Source: Cytophagales bacterium CG12_big_fil_rev_8_21_14_0_65_40_12 (GTDB taxonomy: Bacteria; Bacteroidota; Bacteroidia; Cytophagales; Cyclobacteriaceae). Taken from it: a stretch of DNA of 64,000 bases. A model generated the notes under the pieces. The model worked only from the letters and a program-made list of their open reading frames with translations, did no database searches and had not been told where the DNA came from. Where the stretch lies: NCBI GenBank assembly GCA_002786855.1, contig PCUU01000065.1, forward strand, positions 62,001 to 126,000, written 5' to 3'. The position numbers and the translations under genes were made by a program. Positions 10,343 to 20,158 of this stretch are shown in pieces. Positions within the stretch are counted from its first letter, which is position 1; each line of letters begins with the position of its first letter.

Positions 10343-10729
10343 ATTGTTTTTAGTTTGAGTTATTCATCACTGGCTTATACGATTCAATTTTTTTCAATTA
10401 TATAGGCATAGTGATACAATTATATACTATTTATTTCATAATTCATGGATATCGCAAAAGGAATTTTCAAAAGTTATACATAAAGCATTTTAGTATATGT
10501 AAAGGGCTGCGATGGGGTCTAGAAAATGCATAAAGAACTACCCTTTTTAGAATAGAGATAGCACACTGCATAATATGGTTTAGTAATTGGATATAAAACA
10601 AATCAATTGTCTACCAGGTATACTCTCTTCTTTCTTAAAATATTTTAATACAAGAAAAAGGTAAAACTATTTCTTATTTACATCATAATCTGATACCTTA
10701 ACTAACCAAATAGTTTTTAAAGATCAGAT
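10343..10729. other. AT-rich intergenic region between divergent protease genes
   Basis: These 387 bases separate the divergent T9SS protease and the M16 protease and must hold both promoters. I found no exact TAnnTTTG on either strand. TATAATTG occurs twice on the minus strand as a one-mismatch -7 candidate. No open frame, repeat or stable hairpin stands out. Confidence 0.4.
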
Positions 10730-13585
10730 ATGAAAAATCGAATTTTAACATTGATGGCTTCGGCAGCGCTACTGTTTGCCCTTCCATTGTTCACTTATGG
10801 CTTGCAAGAGCTCCCTAAAGACCCATCCGTTAAGATTGGTCAACTCGAAAATGGCTTCACCTATTATATTAGAAAGAATGCCAAACCAGAGCATCGAATC
10901 GAATTTAGATTAGCAGTAAAAGCAGGTTCGATTTTAGAAGATGATGATCAACAAGGGTTGGCACACTTCACCGAGCATATGCTTTTCAATGGTACCAAAA
11001 ACTTCGAAAAGAATGAATTGGTGAGTTTTCTTCAAAAAATGGGGCTTGAATTTGGTGGCGATCTGAACGCCTACACCAGCTTCGATGAAACTGTCTACAT
11101 CCTGCCTACGCCAACAGACGACAAAGAAAACTTAGATAAAGCCCTTACGGTGCTCAGCGATTGGGCCCACAATGCCACTTTTGACAACGCAGAAATTGAT
11201 AAGGAAAGAGGCGTTGTAATGGAAGAGTGGCGGCTCAGACTGGGTGCCTACGAACGAATGAGACAAAAAACTTGGCCTGTTGTATTGGCAGGTTCGCGCT
11301 ATGCCGAACGATTGCCCATCGGCAAGCCCGAAGTACTGGCCAATTTTGAATATGATGCCGTAAAACGTTTTTATCGCGATTGGTACCGACCCGATTTAAT
11401 GGGAATCATTGCTGTGGGCGATTTCGATCCAGCTGAAATGGAAGCCAAAATCAAGCAATATTTTGGGCCAATTGAGAATCCAGCCAACCCTAAGAAAAGA
11501 GAATACTACGATCTTCCACCCTTTAAAGGTACAAGGGTGGCCGTGGCTACCGATGACGAAGCCACAGGAAGTTCTATCTCAGTAAGTTTTATTACACCCG
11601 GCACCACCAAACCTGAAAATACCAAAAAAGCCTTTAGAGAAGGGATACTGAATGGGCTTTATTCACAAATGATCAACCAACGGTTAAGCGAAAAAGTACA
11701 GTCCGAGAATCCTCCATATTTGTTCAGTTTTAGCGGCTATGGTGGCTCATTAGGCAAATACAAAAAGGAATACAGCATTTACGTGAGCGTAAAAGACGGG
11801 ATGTTCAAAGAGGGGCTTCAAGCCGCCATGGTTGAAAATGAGAGAGTCCGCAGGTATGGATTCACCGATGGAGAACTTGAGCGTGTAAAAGCACTTTATT
11901 TGAATTCGTACGATAGAAGGGCAAAAGAAGCCGATAAAGCAGAATCTGGTCGAATCGTAAATACCTATGTCCAACATTTCCTGAATGGCGGAACCGTACT
12001 TAGCGAAAAACAGCAATTGGATTTAATGAATGAATTGCTTCCTACGATAAAAGTGGAAGAAATCAATGAATTGGTAAAAGGTTGGATTACTGAAGACAAT
12101 CAAACGATTACGATAGAAGCCAAGGCTGATCAAGAAGCAAACATCCCTTCTGAAAGTGAATTGAAATCCATCATGACGGGAGTCAGGAGCGATGCATCCA
12201 TTGAGCCATATGCCGAAGAAAAATTAGCAAGCACATTAATGACTTCTGTACCAAAGGCAGGAAAAATAGTCAGTGAAAGCACTAATGCTGCGACCGAGAT
12301 AACCAAACTTGTACTTTCAAACGGTGCTGTAGTGTATCTAAAGCCAACAGATTTCAAAAATGATGAGGTAAGAATGAGTGCTTACAGTGCTGGGGGTTCA
12401 TCACTTTACAATGTAGATGAATATATGAGTATCGTGAATGCAAGTCAGGTGGTGTCACAACTTGGCCTTGGCGAATTTAGCCAAATCGATTTAGGTAAAT
12501 TCATGACAGGAAAAACGGCTTCGGTAAACGCTTATATCGGGCGGTATGAAGAAGGAATGTCGGGTTTTTCGAGTTTAAAAGATTTAGAAACCTTTTTCCA
12601 AATGGTCAATTTGAAGTTTACAACGGTTCGTGAAGATGAGCAGGCCTTTAATAGCTGGCTTACCAGGACCAAAACCCTTTATGCCGATTTCGGTTCAAGC
12701 CCAGATATTAAATATCAAATTGAATCTCAAAAAATTCTCTACGGAGATAACCCTTGGGTCCGTGGACTTCCAACTCCAGAGGAAATGGATAAAATTTCAT
12801 ACAAAAGGGCCATTGAAATCTATAAAGAGCGCTTTGCAGATGCCAGTGACTTCAGTTTTGTATTCGTAGGAAACATCGACATGACGACCTTTAAGCCACT
12901 GCTAGAACAGTACATTGCCAGTTTGCCCGCAACGAACAGCAAAGAGTCGATCGTAGACCTCAACGTATTACCAGTTTCGGGTGTGGTCAATGAAAATGTA
13001 TACGCAGGAGTGGACGACAAAAGTAACGTGAGCATCACCCTAAGTGGGGATTACGATTATACTTTAGAGAATAACGGACTGATGAGCACTGCTGCAAGCA
13101 TTCTGACCAATAAAATGATCGAAACCCTGCGCGAAGATATGGGTGGCGTTTATGGCGTGGGTGCAAGGGCCTCGCTATCAGACACGCCTCAAGAACGATT
13201 CACATTTTCCATTTCTTTCCCATGCAAACCAGACAATGCCGATGCACTGGCCGAAGCCGCCTTGAATGAGTTAGAAAAACTCAAAAAAGGCGAATTCACT
13301 GATGAAGACCTGCAAAAAGTAATCACTGCGCGTATTCAAAATTACGATGAGCAAATTAAAACCAATGGCTATTGGGAATCCATGATTCAAAGCTACGCCA
13401 AAGCAGAGGTGGGCTTCGAAGAAATCCTAAAGTCAAACGATAGGAATAAAGCCATTACAAAAGAACAAGTCGTGGCGGCAGCCAATCGTTATTTGACTGG
13501 TGAGAATATGGTCAAGATCGTAAAGCTCCCAGACAATTATAAAAAAGGAGACAGTAATTTAAATCAGGAAATCAAAAAGAATTAA
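10730..13585 (+). CDS. M16 family zinc peptidase (pitrilysin/insulinase-like), exported
   Basis: Predicted periplasmic zinc protease. It has an N-terminal signal peptide (hydrophobic residues 5-24). The inverted zinc motif HxxEH is at residues 79-83 (HFTEH) and the third ligand is Glu159 in KERGVVMEEW, about 76 residues later as expected. The 951 residues contain two M16 halves: the active N-terminal one, and a C-terminal half without a zinc site but with the conserved GGVYGVGARA region. This is the two-domain PqqL/pitrilysin plan on one chain. A strong terminator follows, so it is monocistronic. Substrate unknown. Confidence 0.92.
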   Translation: MKNRILTLMASAALLFALPLFTYGLQELPKDPSVKIGQLENGFTYYIRKNAKPEHRIEFRLAVKAGSILEDDDQQGLAHFTEHMLFNGTKNFEKNELVSFLQKMGLEFGGDLNAYTSFDETVYILPTPTDDKENLDKALTVLSDWAHNATFDNAEIDKERGVVMEEWRLRLGAYERMRQKTWPVVLAGSRYAERLPIGKPEVLANFEYDAVKRFYRDWYRPDLMGIIAVGDFDPAEMEAKIKQYFGPIENPANPKKREYYDLPPFKGTRVAVATDDEATGSSISVSFITPGTTKPENTKKAFREGILNGLYSQMINQRLSEKVQSENPPYLFSFSGYGGSLGKYKKEYSIYVSVKDGMFKEGLQAAMVENERVRRYGFTDGELERVKALYLNSYDRRAKEADKAESGRIVNTYVQHFLNGGTVLSEKQQLDLMNELLPTIKVEEINELVKGWITEDNQTITIEAKADQEANIPSESELKSIMTGVRSDASIEPYAEEKLASTLMTSVPKAGKIVSESTNAATEITKLVLSNGAVVYLKPTDFKNDEVRMSAYSAGGSSLYNVDEYMSIVNASQVVSQLGLGEFSQIDLGKFMTGKTASVNAYIGRYEEGMSGFSSLKDLETFFQMVNLKFTTVREDEQAFNSWLTRTKTLYADFGSSPDIKYQIESQKILYGDNPWVRGLPTPEEMDKISYKRAIEIYKERFADASDFSFVFVGNIDMTTFKPLLEQYIASLPATNSKESIVDLNVLPVSGVVNENVYAGVDDKSNVSITLSGDYDYTLENNGLMSTAASILTNKMIETLREDMGGVYGVGARASLSDTPQERFTFSISFPCKPDNADALAEAALNELEKLKKGEFTDEDLQKVITARIQNYDEQIKTNGYWESMIQSYAKAEVGFEEILKSNDRNKAITKEQVVAAANRYLTGENMVKIVKLPDNYKKGDSNLNQEIKKN

Positions 13586-13601
13586 CTCGATCGAATTGGG
13601 C

Positions 13602-13640
13602 AAAAAAAGGGATGGGCGAATTGCCTATCCCTTTTTTATT
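13602..13640 (+). terminator. rho-independent terminator of the M16 gene
   Basis: AAAAAAGGGATGGGC pairs with GCCTATCCCTTTTTT over 15 bp with one G-U pair and a five-base loop, followed by a T-rich tail. It lies 17 bases after the stop codon. Confidence 0.88.
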
Positions 13641-13685
13641 TTCAATGTTAACTCAATGTTAATTTAATATTACCAAAAAGTTTCT

Positions 13686-13693
13686 TACCTTTG
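13686..13693 (+). promoter_or_regulatory. -7 promoter element before the 13723 gene
   Basis: TACCTTTG is an exact TAnnTTTG match 30 bases before the start codon. It lies downstream of the M16 terminator, as expected for a new transcription unit. No convincing -33 TTG was found. Confidence 0.5.
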
Positions 13694-13722
13694 ATGGTTA
13701 TTCACCAAAAAAACACGGAGGC

Positions 13723-14073
13723 ATGGAAACTGAAAAAGTAATTGAAGGAAGAATTGAGGAGTTAAAGTGGAAGTCTTTACCTCCTTTCGAAAGATTAGTT
13801 CAAAACAAAGAAAGCTTACAAAACAATAAGTTCAATACAAAAGAGCGGCTGAAAGAACTTAACTGGTATCTGCTGTCCTCTAACGTGCTCATCATTATGA
13901 TGTCACTTGGAGTAGCCGTTTCTGTATTTCTTCAGCAAGTTGGGTTAGAAGTCGTATGGTTTTTCGTTTTTGCCTTGGCGCTATTATTGGCCCAAAGGTT
14001 AGAATTGAGCTATAGATTGAGCAATCTCAACGAAGTCAAATTTTTGAAGAAGCTAAGGAAGGACATTAAATGA
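13723..14073 (+). CDS. small two-helix membrane protein of unknown function
   Basis: I do not recognise this 116-residue protein. It has a charged N-terminal half (residues 1-46), two adjacent membrane helices (about residues 48-69 and 73-91) and a basic C-terminal tail ending KKLRKDIK, so both ends are probably cytoplasmic. GGAG lies just before ATG 13723 and an exact -7 element lies upstream, which supports real expression. It converges on the DUF721 gene with a five-base gap. The short inverted repeat across the junction is too weak to call a terminator. Confidence 0.65.
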   Translation: METEKVIEGRIEELKWKSLPPFERLVQNKESLQNNKFNTKERLKELNWYLLSSNVLIIMMSLGVAVSVFLQQVGLEVVWFFVFALALLLAQRLELSYRLSNLNEVKFLKKLRKDIK

Positions 14074-14078
14074 GTGAT

Positions 14079-14393
14079 TCATAAAAGGATCACTTCATTT
14101 ACGATTGGTTGCCCAAATTCCTTGGCCAACAAAACCAAAATTTTATTCTTGGACATATTAAGCTCGTGCCGCAGCGGTGCAGAGCTCAAGTGTACATAGA
14201 GCTTTTTGTCCTTGATGTAAATCTTAGTCGTGCGCTTGGCAATCGCAAGCCCCATTACCCTCTCCCAAGAGTTGATCAAATTCGTTTCATTGAACTTTTG
14301 CTCAATATTGAATGATTTGAGCATATCTTTCACTGCATCACCAATATTTTCTGGCTGGCTCTTTCTAGGTGCTTTATAGTATCTCTCGCTCAC
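14079..14393 (-). CDS. DUF721 (DciA-like) protein
   Basis: The 104-residue protein matches the DUF721 pattern: LINSWERVMGLAIAKRTTKIYIKDKKLYVHL followed by LRHELNMSKNKILVLLAKEFG. In other bacteria DciA proteins of this family recruit or load the replicative helicase DnaB; Bacteroidota members are usually short like this one. The basic, low-complexity N-terminus (residues 1-16) is typical. hemW lies 119 bases downstream on the same strand's 5' side, separated by a stretch with no clear element. Function by family only. Confidence 0.8.
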   Translation of the reverse strand: MSERYYKAPRKSQPENIGDAVKDMLKSFNIEQKFNETNLINSWERVMGLAIAKRTTKIYIKDKKLYVHLSSAPLRHELNMSKNKILVLLAKEFGQPIVNEVILL

Positions 14394-14512
14394 TTTTTGC
14401 TCTTTCAGATTAAAGGTAAGGCTTCATTGGGTCAGATTTGTACTGGAAGCCAAATTAGATGATATTTAACTCAAATTCAGTAGCATTTTCAATGCATCTA
14501 CTTGGGCATAGG

Positions 14513-15652
14513 CTACGAAAGCTCATCGAAAACAAATAAGTCAGCGGCAATTTTATCTGCCAAGAGCTTTCCTTTGTTGGTCAGGGTAATACATTGTTCT
14601 TCGATTTCAATCATTCCCTGAGTAAAAAGTCCGTACAAATAATCCTCTCTCAGCGCCAAAAGATTCACTCCGTATTTTGACGTCAGAATCTGATTATCGC
14701 AACCCCATTTAGTCCTTAAACTTGTTAAGATGTATTCGTTCATTTGATCCTCACGCGTCAAAATGATCTTTTCAAATGGAATTTTTCTTTCCGCTAAACT
14801 CTTCAAATACTTAACGTTGTTCGACACATTAGCCTGTTTGAAATTACCGTTGAAAGAGTGCGCTGAAGGCCCAATTCCAAGATATTTCTCTTGTTTCCAA
14901 TAATTGCTGTTATGCTGAGATTCATAGCCTGGCTGAGCAAAATTTGAAATCTCATATTGCTCATAACCATAACGGTTGAGTGTTTCAGTTAAAATCTCGA
15001 ATTGTTGGGCGGCATATTCCTCCTCTACATCCTCCATTTTTCCTTTCGCAACCCAATTCCCAAAGGCTGTTTTCGGCTCGATCGTCAAACAATAAGAAGA
15101 AATATGCTCGGGCCTCATCAATACGGCTTTCTTCAAATCGCTTAACCATAAATCATGATTTGGCGCTGGCAAAGCATAAATTAGATCGATACTAATGTTC
15201 TCGAAACCAGCCTTCCGAGAATCATAAAAACACTTTTCGGACTGCTCGGCATTATGCTGGCGGTTCATCCATGCCAAATGCGACCCATGAAAAGACTGAA
15301 TCCCAATACTCAATCTATTGATGCCCGCTGCGCGAAAAAAGGAGAGTTGATGAAGGTCAAGGTCATCCGGGTTGGCTTCTAAAGTGACTTCAGGATTGCT
15401 CGAGAGATTAAAATAATAGCGAATCTGTTTCAAAATACGCTTTACATGCTCCTCATTCATCAAGGAAGGAGTCCCGCCTCCAAAATAAATGGTATTTACC
15501 TGATCATTATTAAAATAGCTGGCCTGCAATTCGAGTTCTACACAAATCGCATCAATCATTTCGTCCATCTGATGAACCGACTGGGTGAAATGAAAGTCGC
15601 AATAATGGCAAGCTTTCTTGCAAAATGGAATATGAATGTATAATCCGGCCAA
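14513..15652 (-). CDS. hemW: HemW, radical SAM heme chaperone
   Basis: Radical SAM protein related to HemN but acting as a heme-binding chaperone rather than coproporphyrinogen oxidase. The iron-sulfur motif CxxxCxxC is Cys11, Cys15, Cys18 in IPFCKKACHYCDF; HemN would have a longer N-terminal part before the cluster. YFGGGTPSLM is the next conserved segment, and the C-terminal HemN_C domain ends the protein (379 residues). The start codon is TTG at 15652: MAGLYIHIPFC is the expected HemW N-terminus and no ATG lies closer. It diverges from the BamA-like gene with only 32 bases between, so both promoters are packed there. Confidence 0.93.
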   Translation of the reverse strand: MAGLYIHIPFCKKACHYCDFHFTQSVHQMDEMIDAICVELELQASYFNNDQVNTIYFGGGTPSLMNEEHVKRILKQIRYYFNLSSNPEVTLEANPDDLDLHQLSFFRAAGINRLSIGIQSFHGSHLAWMNRQHNAEQSEKCFYDSRKAGFENISIDLIYALPAPNHDLWLSDLKKAVLMRPEHISSYCLTIEPKTAFGNWVAKGKMEDVEEEYAAQQFEILTETLNRYGYEQYEISNFAQPGYESQHNSNYWKQEKYLGIGPSAHSFNGNFKQANVSNNVKYLKSLAERKIPFEKIILTREDQMNEYILTSLRTKWGCDNQILTSKYGVNLLALREDYLYGLFTQGMIEIEEQCITLTNKGKLLADKIAADLFVFDELS

Positions 15653-15684
15653 AGAATCGTTAATTTGAAGCTAAATTTCGCTGA

Positions 15685-17442
15685 ATGTCGAAGATATACT
15701 TAAAGTATATTTATTACTCGATCCTGATGTTAATTTTCTGTTCCCCAGTGTTGGCGCAGAAAAAATACATGCTTGATATCCTCACGAGTGATCAGGATAA
15801 ATCAGCGCTAAGGAAATTAAAATATTCAAGAGAATTTTCTGATTCATTAAGTCTGATTCAAACTGTAAATGGTGTAGTAAGCACCCTTCATTCAGAAGGG
15901 TATTTATTGGCGCAACTCAACACTATAAAATCAAACATAACCACCTCTACAATTGAAGCCCACCTTTCAGTCGGAGAAAAATTTCAATGGATACGGCTTT
16001 CAGAAGGAAACGTGGAGAAAGCCCTTTTAAGAAGAAGCGGGTTTAAAGAAACGCAGTTCTCAGAAAAGCCCTTTCGGTTCGATCAAGTGGCTAAGCTAGA
16101 AAAATCATTGCTCACCTTTGCCGAAAGAAATGGCTATCCTTTTGCCAGCCTGAAATTAGATTCGCTTAGGCTTGAAGCCAATAAAATTGGTGCTTCACTT
16201 AATTTAGACCTAGGCCCGCCCATCTCCTTCGACAGCTTGGACATAAAAAGCAATTTTGAAATCAAGAGCCGTTTTCTTGGTAATTACTTGGGCATCAATC
16301 AAAACAGCCTCTATGACCAAAGGAAGATCAACTTCATAGGCCAAAGGCTACGAGGTTTGCCTTATTTAAGATTGAGCGAAGCCCCCGTATTGACCTTTCA
16401 AAACTCTGAGGCCACGGTGCATCTTCAACTTGAAAAAAGACCCGTCAATCAAATCGATGCCATAATTGGATTTCTGCCCAATTCCAGCCGATCTAATCAA
16501 TTGTTAGTGACTGGCCAAGTCGATATTGATTTGTTAAATCCTTTTGGATCAGGTAAAAAAATTGGTCTGCATTGGAGAAGGCTAAGCGAAGAAACCCAAA
16601 GTCTAATCTTGCAATATGAGCATCCTAACCTTGTTGGCAGCCCCTTAGATTTTAGCTTTGAATTCGACTTTTTAAAACAGGATACGCTTTTTACAAAGCG
16701 CAACCTAGACCTAAAATTTTCTTATAACTTAGGCGGAAACAGTTTTCTCAATGTTTTTACAAAAGTTGAAGGGACTGACCTCATTGGGGTTCCAAAACTC
16801 GAATCGAACGGCAGGCCGAACGTAATTGATTTCGACCTGACCTCATATGGCTTGGGCTTTGAATGGAATAATTTCAACGATCCATTTGTGATTACAAGAG
16901 GTACAGGCTTGTCGATAAGTGCTTCCACAGGCAATAAAAAGATCCGGCCCAATAATGGCCTTTCATCGGAAGTCTATGAAGACCTGGATTTAAAAACGCT
17001 GCAATACACCTTTACTGCCAATTTTGAGCATTATTGGCGAATCAAGCAGAATTTCGTGCTCGTGAACAAGCTTAATGGTGGATTAAAAATAAATGATGAT
17101 CTCTTTCAAAATGATGCATTCAGATTGGGCGGGCTGCAAACGCTCCGAGGGTTTAATGAAAACCTCTTTTTCGCCTCACAATATGCACTCACCACACTAG
17201 AGGGCAGATTGCTTTTTGACGAAAGTTCCTATTTGTTACTTTTTACAGATTTAGCCTATATCAAGAGCGACTTTCAGCAAATCAACTCAAGCGAACTTGC
17301 CCAGGGTTTGGGAGCAGGATTAAGTTTTGCAACCGACTCTGGAATATTTAATTTTGTTTATGCCTTAGGGAGTGCAGACCGCATTGGGGCATTTAATTTT
17401 AATCAATCCAAAATCCACTTTGGCTATACCACAAGGTTTTAA
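15685..17442 (+). CDS. BamA/TamA-like outer-membrane protein (POTRA + barrel)
   Basis: Predicted Omp85-superfamily outer-membrane protein. It has a signal peptide (residues 1-24, cleaved near VLAQ), POTRA-like segments (about residues 40-260) and a C-terminal beta barrel with the FRLGGLQTLRGFNENLFF segment, which corresponds to the Omp85 signature near the end of the barrel. It ends in an aromatic residue (IHFGYTTRF), the usual barrel C-terminal signal. At 585 residues it is shorter than BamA (about 800), closer to TamA. The main BamA is likely elsewhere. The DUF4271 gene follows after one base, so they are co-translated. Confidence 0.82.
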   Translation: MSKIYLKYIYYSILMLIFCSPVLAQKKYMLDILTSDQDKSALRKLKYSREFSDSLSLIQTVNGVVSTLHSEGYLLAQLNTIKSNITTSTIEAHLSVGEKFQWIRLSEGNVEKALLRRSGFKETQFSEKPFRFDQVAKLEKSLLTFAERNGYPFASLKLDSLRLEANKIGASLNLDLGPPISFDSLDIKSNFEIKSRFLGNYLGINQNSLYDQRKINFIGQRLRGLPYLRLSEAPVLTFQNSEATVHLQLEKRPVNQIDAIIGFLPNSSRSNQLLVTGQVDIDLLNPFGSGKKIGLHWRRLSEETQSLILQYEHPNLVGSPLDFSFEFDFLKQDTLFTKRNLDLKFSYNLGGNSFLNVFTKVEGTDLIGVPKLESNGRPNVIDFDLTSYGLGFEWNNFNDPFVITRGTGLSISASTGNKKIRPNNGLSSEVYEDLDLKTLQYTFTANFEHYWRIKQNFVLVNKLNGGLKINDDLFQNDAFRLGGLQTLRGFNENLFFASQYALTTLEGRLLFDESSYLLLFTDLAYIKSDFQQINSSELAQGLGAGLSFATDSGIFNFVYALGSADRIGAFNFNQSKIHFGYTTRF

Positions 17443-17443
17443 T

Positions 17444-18151
17444 ATGATGATTTACAGTCAATTGGAAATGGTTGCCAGCAGAGATGCATTTATTGTTTTA
17501 CTCATGCTTTTGCTGATTGCTTTTGCAATATCCAAAGTCGCTTTCCCGAAGGTATTCTCTGAATTGATTTCCCCTAATAAGCTTTTTGGTTTTAGGGTGC
17601 GCGAAGATCTAGGTACAAATCTAAGGCCTTTTAGCTCGGAGCATCTTTACTTTACTGCGCTCAGTTCTTTAAGTATTTCTTTTGTTGGGCTTTATCTTCT
17701 AAATTCTTTGGCCATTGGTTCATTGCCCGATTACCTTATCATTGATCATTTTGGTGTTGCTATTTTGCAGTGGCTTGGTTTGGCGCTCGGATTAAATATT
17801 CTGGTCTACATTAAGTTCATGTTAATTTTAATCTTCGCCTCACTCTTCGATATGAAGGAGGCGATTTCGCGACATTTTATAGATATGATCAACGCTTCGT
17901 TGTTTTTCTTTCTAATAATGCTGCTTTTCCTTGGGCTAATCAGTCTTTCATCATTCATTCCAAATCCCCAATACGTACATGCAGCAGTACTTGTGGCGAT
18001 TCTATTCTACTATTATAGAGGACTATTGATTTACGTGAGATTGCTGAACGAACGGGCACATAGCAAATTATATATATTTTCGTACATTTGCGCCACAGAA
18101 CTGGCCCCACTCACAATTGGGTTGGTCTTAATTTTCAATAGCCAAATCTAG
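17444..18151 (+). CDS. DUF4271 integral membrane protein
   Basis: A 235-residue polytopic membrane protein with about six hydrophobic helices and the segment VAFPKVFSELISPNKLF typical of the Bacteroidota family DUF4271. No biochemical role is known for the family. The longer frame from 17372 is rejected: its first 24 residues overlap the end of the BamA-like gene, and ATG 17444 sits one base after that gene's stop, the normal spacing for coupled genes. hemD starts 20 bases downstream. DUF4271 next to hemD and the porP-gld cluster is a recurring arrangement in Bacteroidota, so membrane or secretion support is plausible but unproven. Confidence 0.8.
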   Translation: MMIYSQLEMVASRDAFIVLLMLLLIAFAISKVAFPKVFSELISPNKLFGFRVREDLGTNLRPFSSEHLYFTALSSLSISFVGLYLLNSLAIGSLPDYLIIDHFGVAILQWLGLALGLNILVYIKFMLILIFASLFDMKEAISRHFIDMINASLFFFLIMLLFLGLISLSSFIPNPQYVHAAVLVAILFYYYRGLLIYVRLLNERAHSKLYIFSYICATELAPLTIGLVLIFNSQI

Positions 18152-18170
18152 CAGAACAAGTATAGAACTT

Positions 18171-18950
18171 ATGTCTAATAGTACACAAGAGGACAGGCTT
18201 AAAGAGGTCAAGAGCATCCTAGTATCTCAGCCCAAACCATCTGATGATAAATCACCTTATTATATTTTAGCCAACAAGTATAAGATCAAAATTGATTTTA
18301 GGCCATTCATTCAGGTGGATCCGATTAACGTCAAAGACTTTAGAAAACAAAAAGTTGATGTTCTGAAACACACGGCTGTAATCTTTACCAGTAGAAATGC
18401 GGTTGACCATTTTTTCAGGCTTTGCAAGGAACTGAAAGTTGAAGTGCCTGCCGACATGAAATACTTTTGCATTTCTGACCAAACTGCAAATTATTTGCAG
18501 AAATACATTGTGGTGAGAAAGCGGAAAATCTTCACTGGATCAAGGACCGCACAAGATCTTATTGAGATATTAAAAAAGCATAAGAACGAAAAGTACATCT
18601 TTCCATGCTCGAACATTCGCAAAGAAGACATCCCTGTTTTCTTGGAGGAGCAAAATTATCATTTCACAGAGGCCATTATTTACGAGACCGTGGCAAGTGA
18701 TCTGTCAGATTTGGATGATGTACTTTACGATATCATAGCTTTCTATAGTCCGAGCGGAATCAATTCTCTTTTTGTGAACTTCCCGAAGTTCAAGCAAAAT
18801 AATACAAGAATAGCCGTTTTTGGGCCGACTACGGCACAAGCGGCACGCGAAGCTGGACTTATCATTGATATAGAAGCGCCATTACCAAACGCCCCTTCTA
18901 TGACAGGAGCCTTGGAGCTTTACATCAAAAAGGCCAACAACCTGGATTAA
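18171..18950 (+). CDS. hemD: uroporphyrinogen-III synthase
   Basis: Cyclises hydroxymethylbilane to uroporphyrinogen III in the cytoplasmic heme pathway. The 259-residue protein has the two-domain HemD plan, with the family segments FTSRNAVDHFF (about residues 70-80), KYIFPCSNIRKEDIP, and DIIAFYSPSGINSLF plus AVFGPTTAQAAREAGL in the second domain. HemD is poorly conserved and these short motifs are its main marks. hemW is nearby on the other strand but no other heme gene is here. It is the last gene before the porP promoter, as in many Bacteroidota T9SS loci. Confidence 0.88.
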   Translation: MSNSTQEDRLKEVKSILVSQPKPSDDKSPYYILANKYKIKIDFRPFIQVDPINVKDFRKQKVDVLKHTAVIFTSRNAVDHFFRLCKELKVEVPADMKYFCISDQTANYLQKYIVVRKRKIFTGSRTAQDLIEILKKHKNEKYIFPCSNIRKEDIPVFLEEQNYHFTEAIIYETVASDLSDLDDVLYDIIAFYSPSGINSLFVNFPKFKQNNTRIAVFGPTTAQAAREAGLIIDIEAPLPNAPSMTGALELYIKKANNLD

Positions 18951-19021
18951 CGATTGGCTTTTGGCGGTAAGCGGCAATGCCGTTTTCTTGTAATATATTT
19001 ATCGCTACTGAATATTTCGGT

Positions 19022-19029
19022 TAGATTTG
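19022..19029 (+). promoter_or_regulatory. -7 promoter element of porP and the gld cluster
   Basis: TAGATTTG is an exact TAnnTTTG match 13 bases before the porP start codon. The nearest upstream TTG is too far for the usual 19-23 base spacer, so the -33 half is uncertain. Confidence 0.5.
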
Positions 19030-19042
19030 TCGTTACGAGATT

Positions 19043-20008
19043 ATGATTAGAACTCTTCGCTACACATTGGTTCTTCTGATTACAAGTACCTTTAGCATTT
19101 TTGCACAGCAAGATGCTCAATTTACGCAGTACATGTACAATCAGCTCTATTACAATCCCGCGTTCGCTGGCTCGGGAGAGGGCAGCTCGTTAACCGCAAT
19201 TCATCGCTCTCAGTGGTTCGGTTATGATGGCAGTGTCAATCAAGGAGGCGCACCAAACACACAGCTGATCAGCTATAACGCAAAATTAGAAAAATTTAAA
19301 ACGGGCCTTGGACTCTACATAAGTAACGACAACTTAGGCCCTAGCAACAATTTTCAAGTTCAAACGGCCCTCTCAAGAAACATCAATCTACCAGATGGTA
19401 GCATTCTGACAGTAGGCATAAACCTAGGGTTTTTTTCGAGCGCTATCAATTTTGATGATATCATTGTAGTCAACCCTGGCGACCCAATCTCCAATGGCAC
19501 TGGTAAAGAATCGCAGATTCGTCCTGACTTTGGAGCAGGAATTATTTATCGAAAAGGAAAATTTTTTGGTGGTTTCAGTTCAAATCACTTACTTCAACCA
19601 AAATTTGACTTTGGAGAAAGCCAAGTTTCTAATCAATTAAATCGACACTACTATTTGACAATGGGCTATGATTATTCATTAAGCCCACAAATAAAGATCA
19701 CCCCAACTGTTTTACTTAAATCTGTAAGTCTAAATACTTACAATATTGATGTAAGCGTTATTGGCGAGTACAATAACAATTTACGGGCTGGATTGGCCTA
19801 TCGGCAGTCCGAATCGGCATCTTTAATTTTAGGGTACAAAATATTGAGTGATCGTTCTTTAACTTTAGCCTATGCTTTCGATTTCGTAGTAGGAAATCGT
19901 CAGAGTAAGGAGCCTACATCGCAGGAGTTAATGTTGATTTATAATTTCAAATCTGTTCCGGGTATTGCGGGCAGAAGAATCATCAGAACCCCCAGATTCA
20001 GGTACTAA
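19043..20008 (+). CDS. porP: PorP/SprF family T9SS outer-membrane protein
   Basis: Predicted outer-membrane barrel of the type IX secretion system. It has a signal peptide (residues 1-21, ending IFAQ) followed by the family hallmark DAQFTQYMYNQLYYNPAFAGS, seen at the mature N-terminus of nearly all PorP/SprF proteins. The 321-residue length fits. It stands directly before gldK, as PorP does before PorKLMN in Porphyromonas, hence the symbol. SprF paralogues, which help secrete particular adhesins such as SprB, look alike; position favours PorP. The 150-base gap to gldK shows no terminator, so one transcript may run through gldN. Confidence 0.93.
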   Translation: MIRTLRYTLVLLITSTFSIFAQQDAQFTQYMYNQLYYNPAFAGSGEGSSLTAIHRSQWFGYDGSVNQGGAPNTQLISYNAKLEKFKTGLGLYISNDNLGPSNNFQVQTALSRNINLPDGSILTVGINLGFFSSAINFDDIIVVNPGDPISNGTGKESQIRPDFGAGIIYRKGKFFGGFSSNHLLQPKFDFGESQVSNQLNRHYYLTMGYDYSLSPQIKITPTVLLKSVSLNTYNIDVSVIGEYNNNLRAGLAYRQSESASLILGYKILSDRSLTLAYAFDFVVGNRQSKEPTSQELMLIYNFKSVPGIAGRRIIRTPRFRY

Positions 20009-20158
20009 ACTAAAGTTTTTTTAAAATTATGATTTTGAGAATTTTGGTCAGTGGACTAGAATTACGATAAGAAAATACTATTTTTCGCGCTTTATTTAAT
20101 TAGTTGGCAATAAGAGTAACCGCTTATTAGTTAAGTAGAAACAAGAATTAAGCAATCA

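Noticed and set aside
17372-17443. Upstream start of the DUF4271 gene
   Set aside because: The 24 extra residues overlap the barrel gene and are its shifted translation; ATG 17444 follows that gene's stop by one base.
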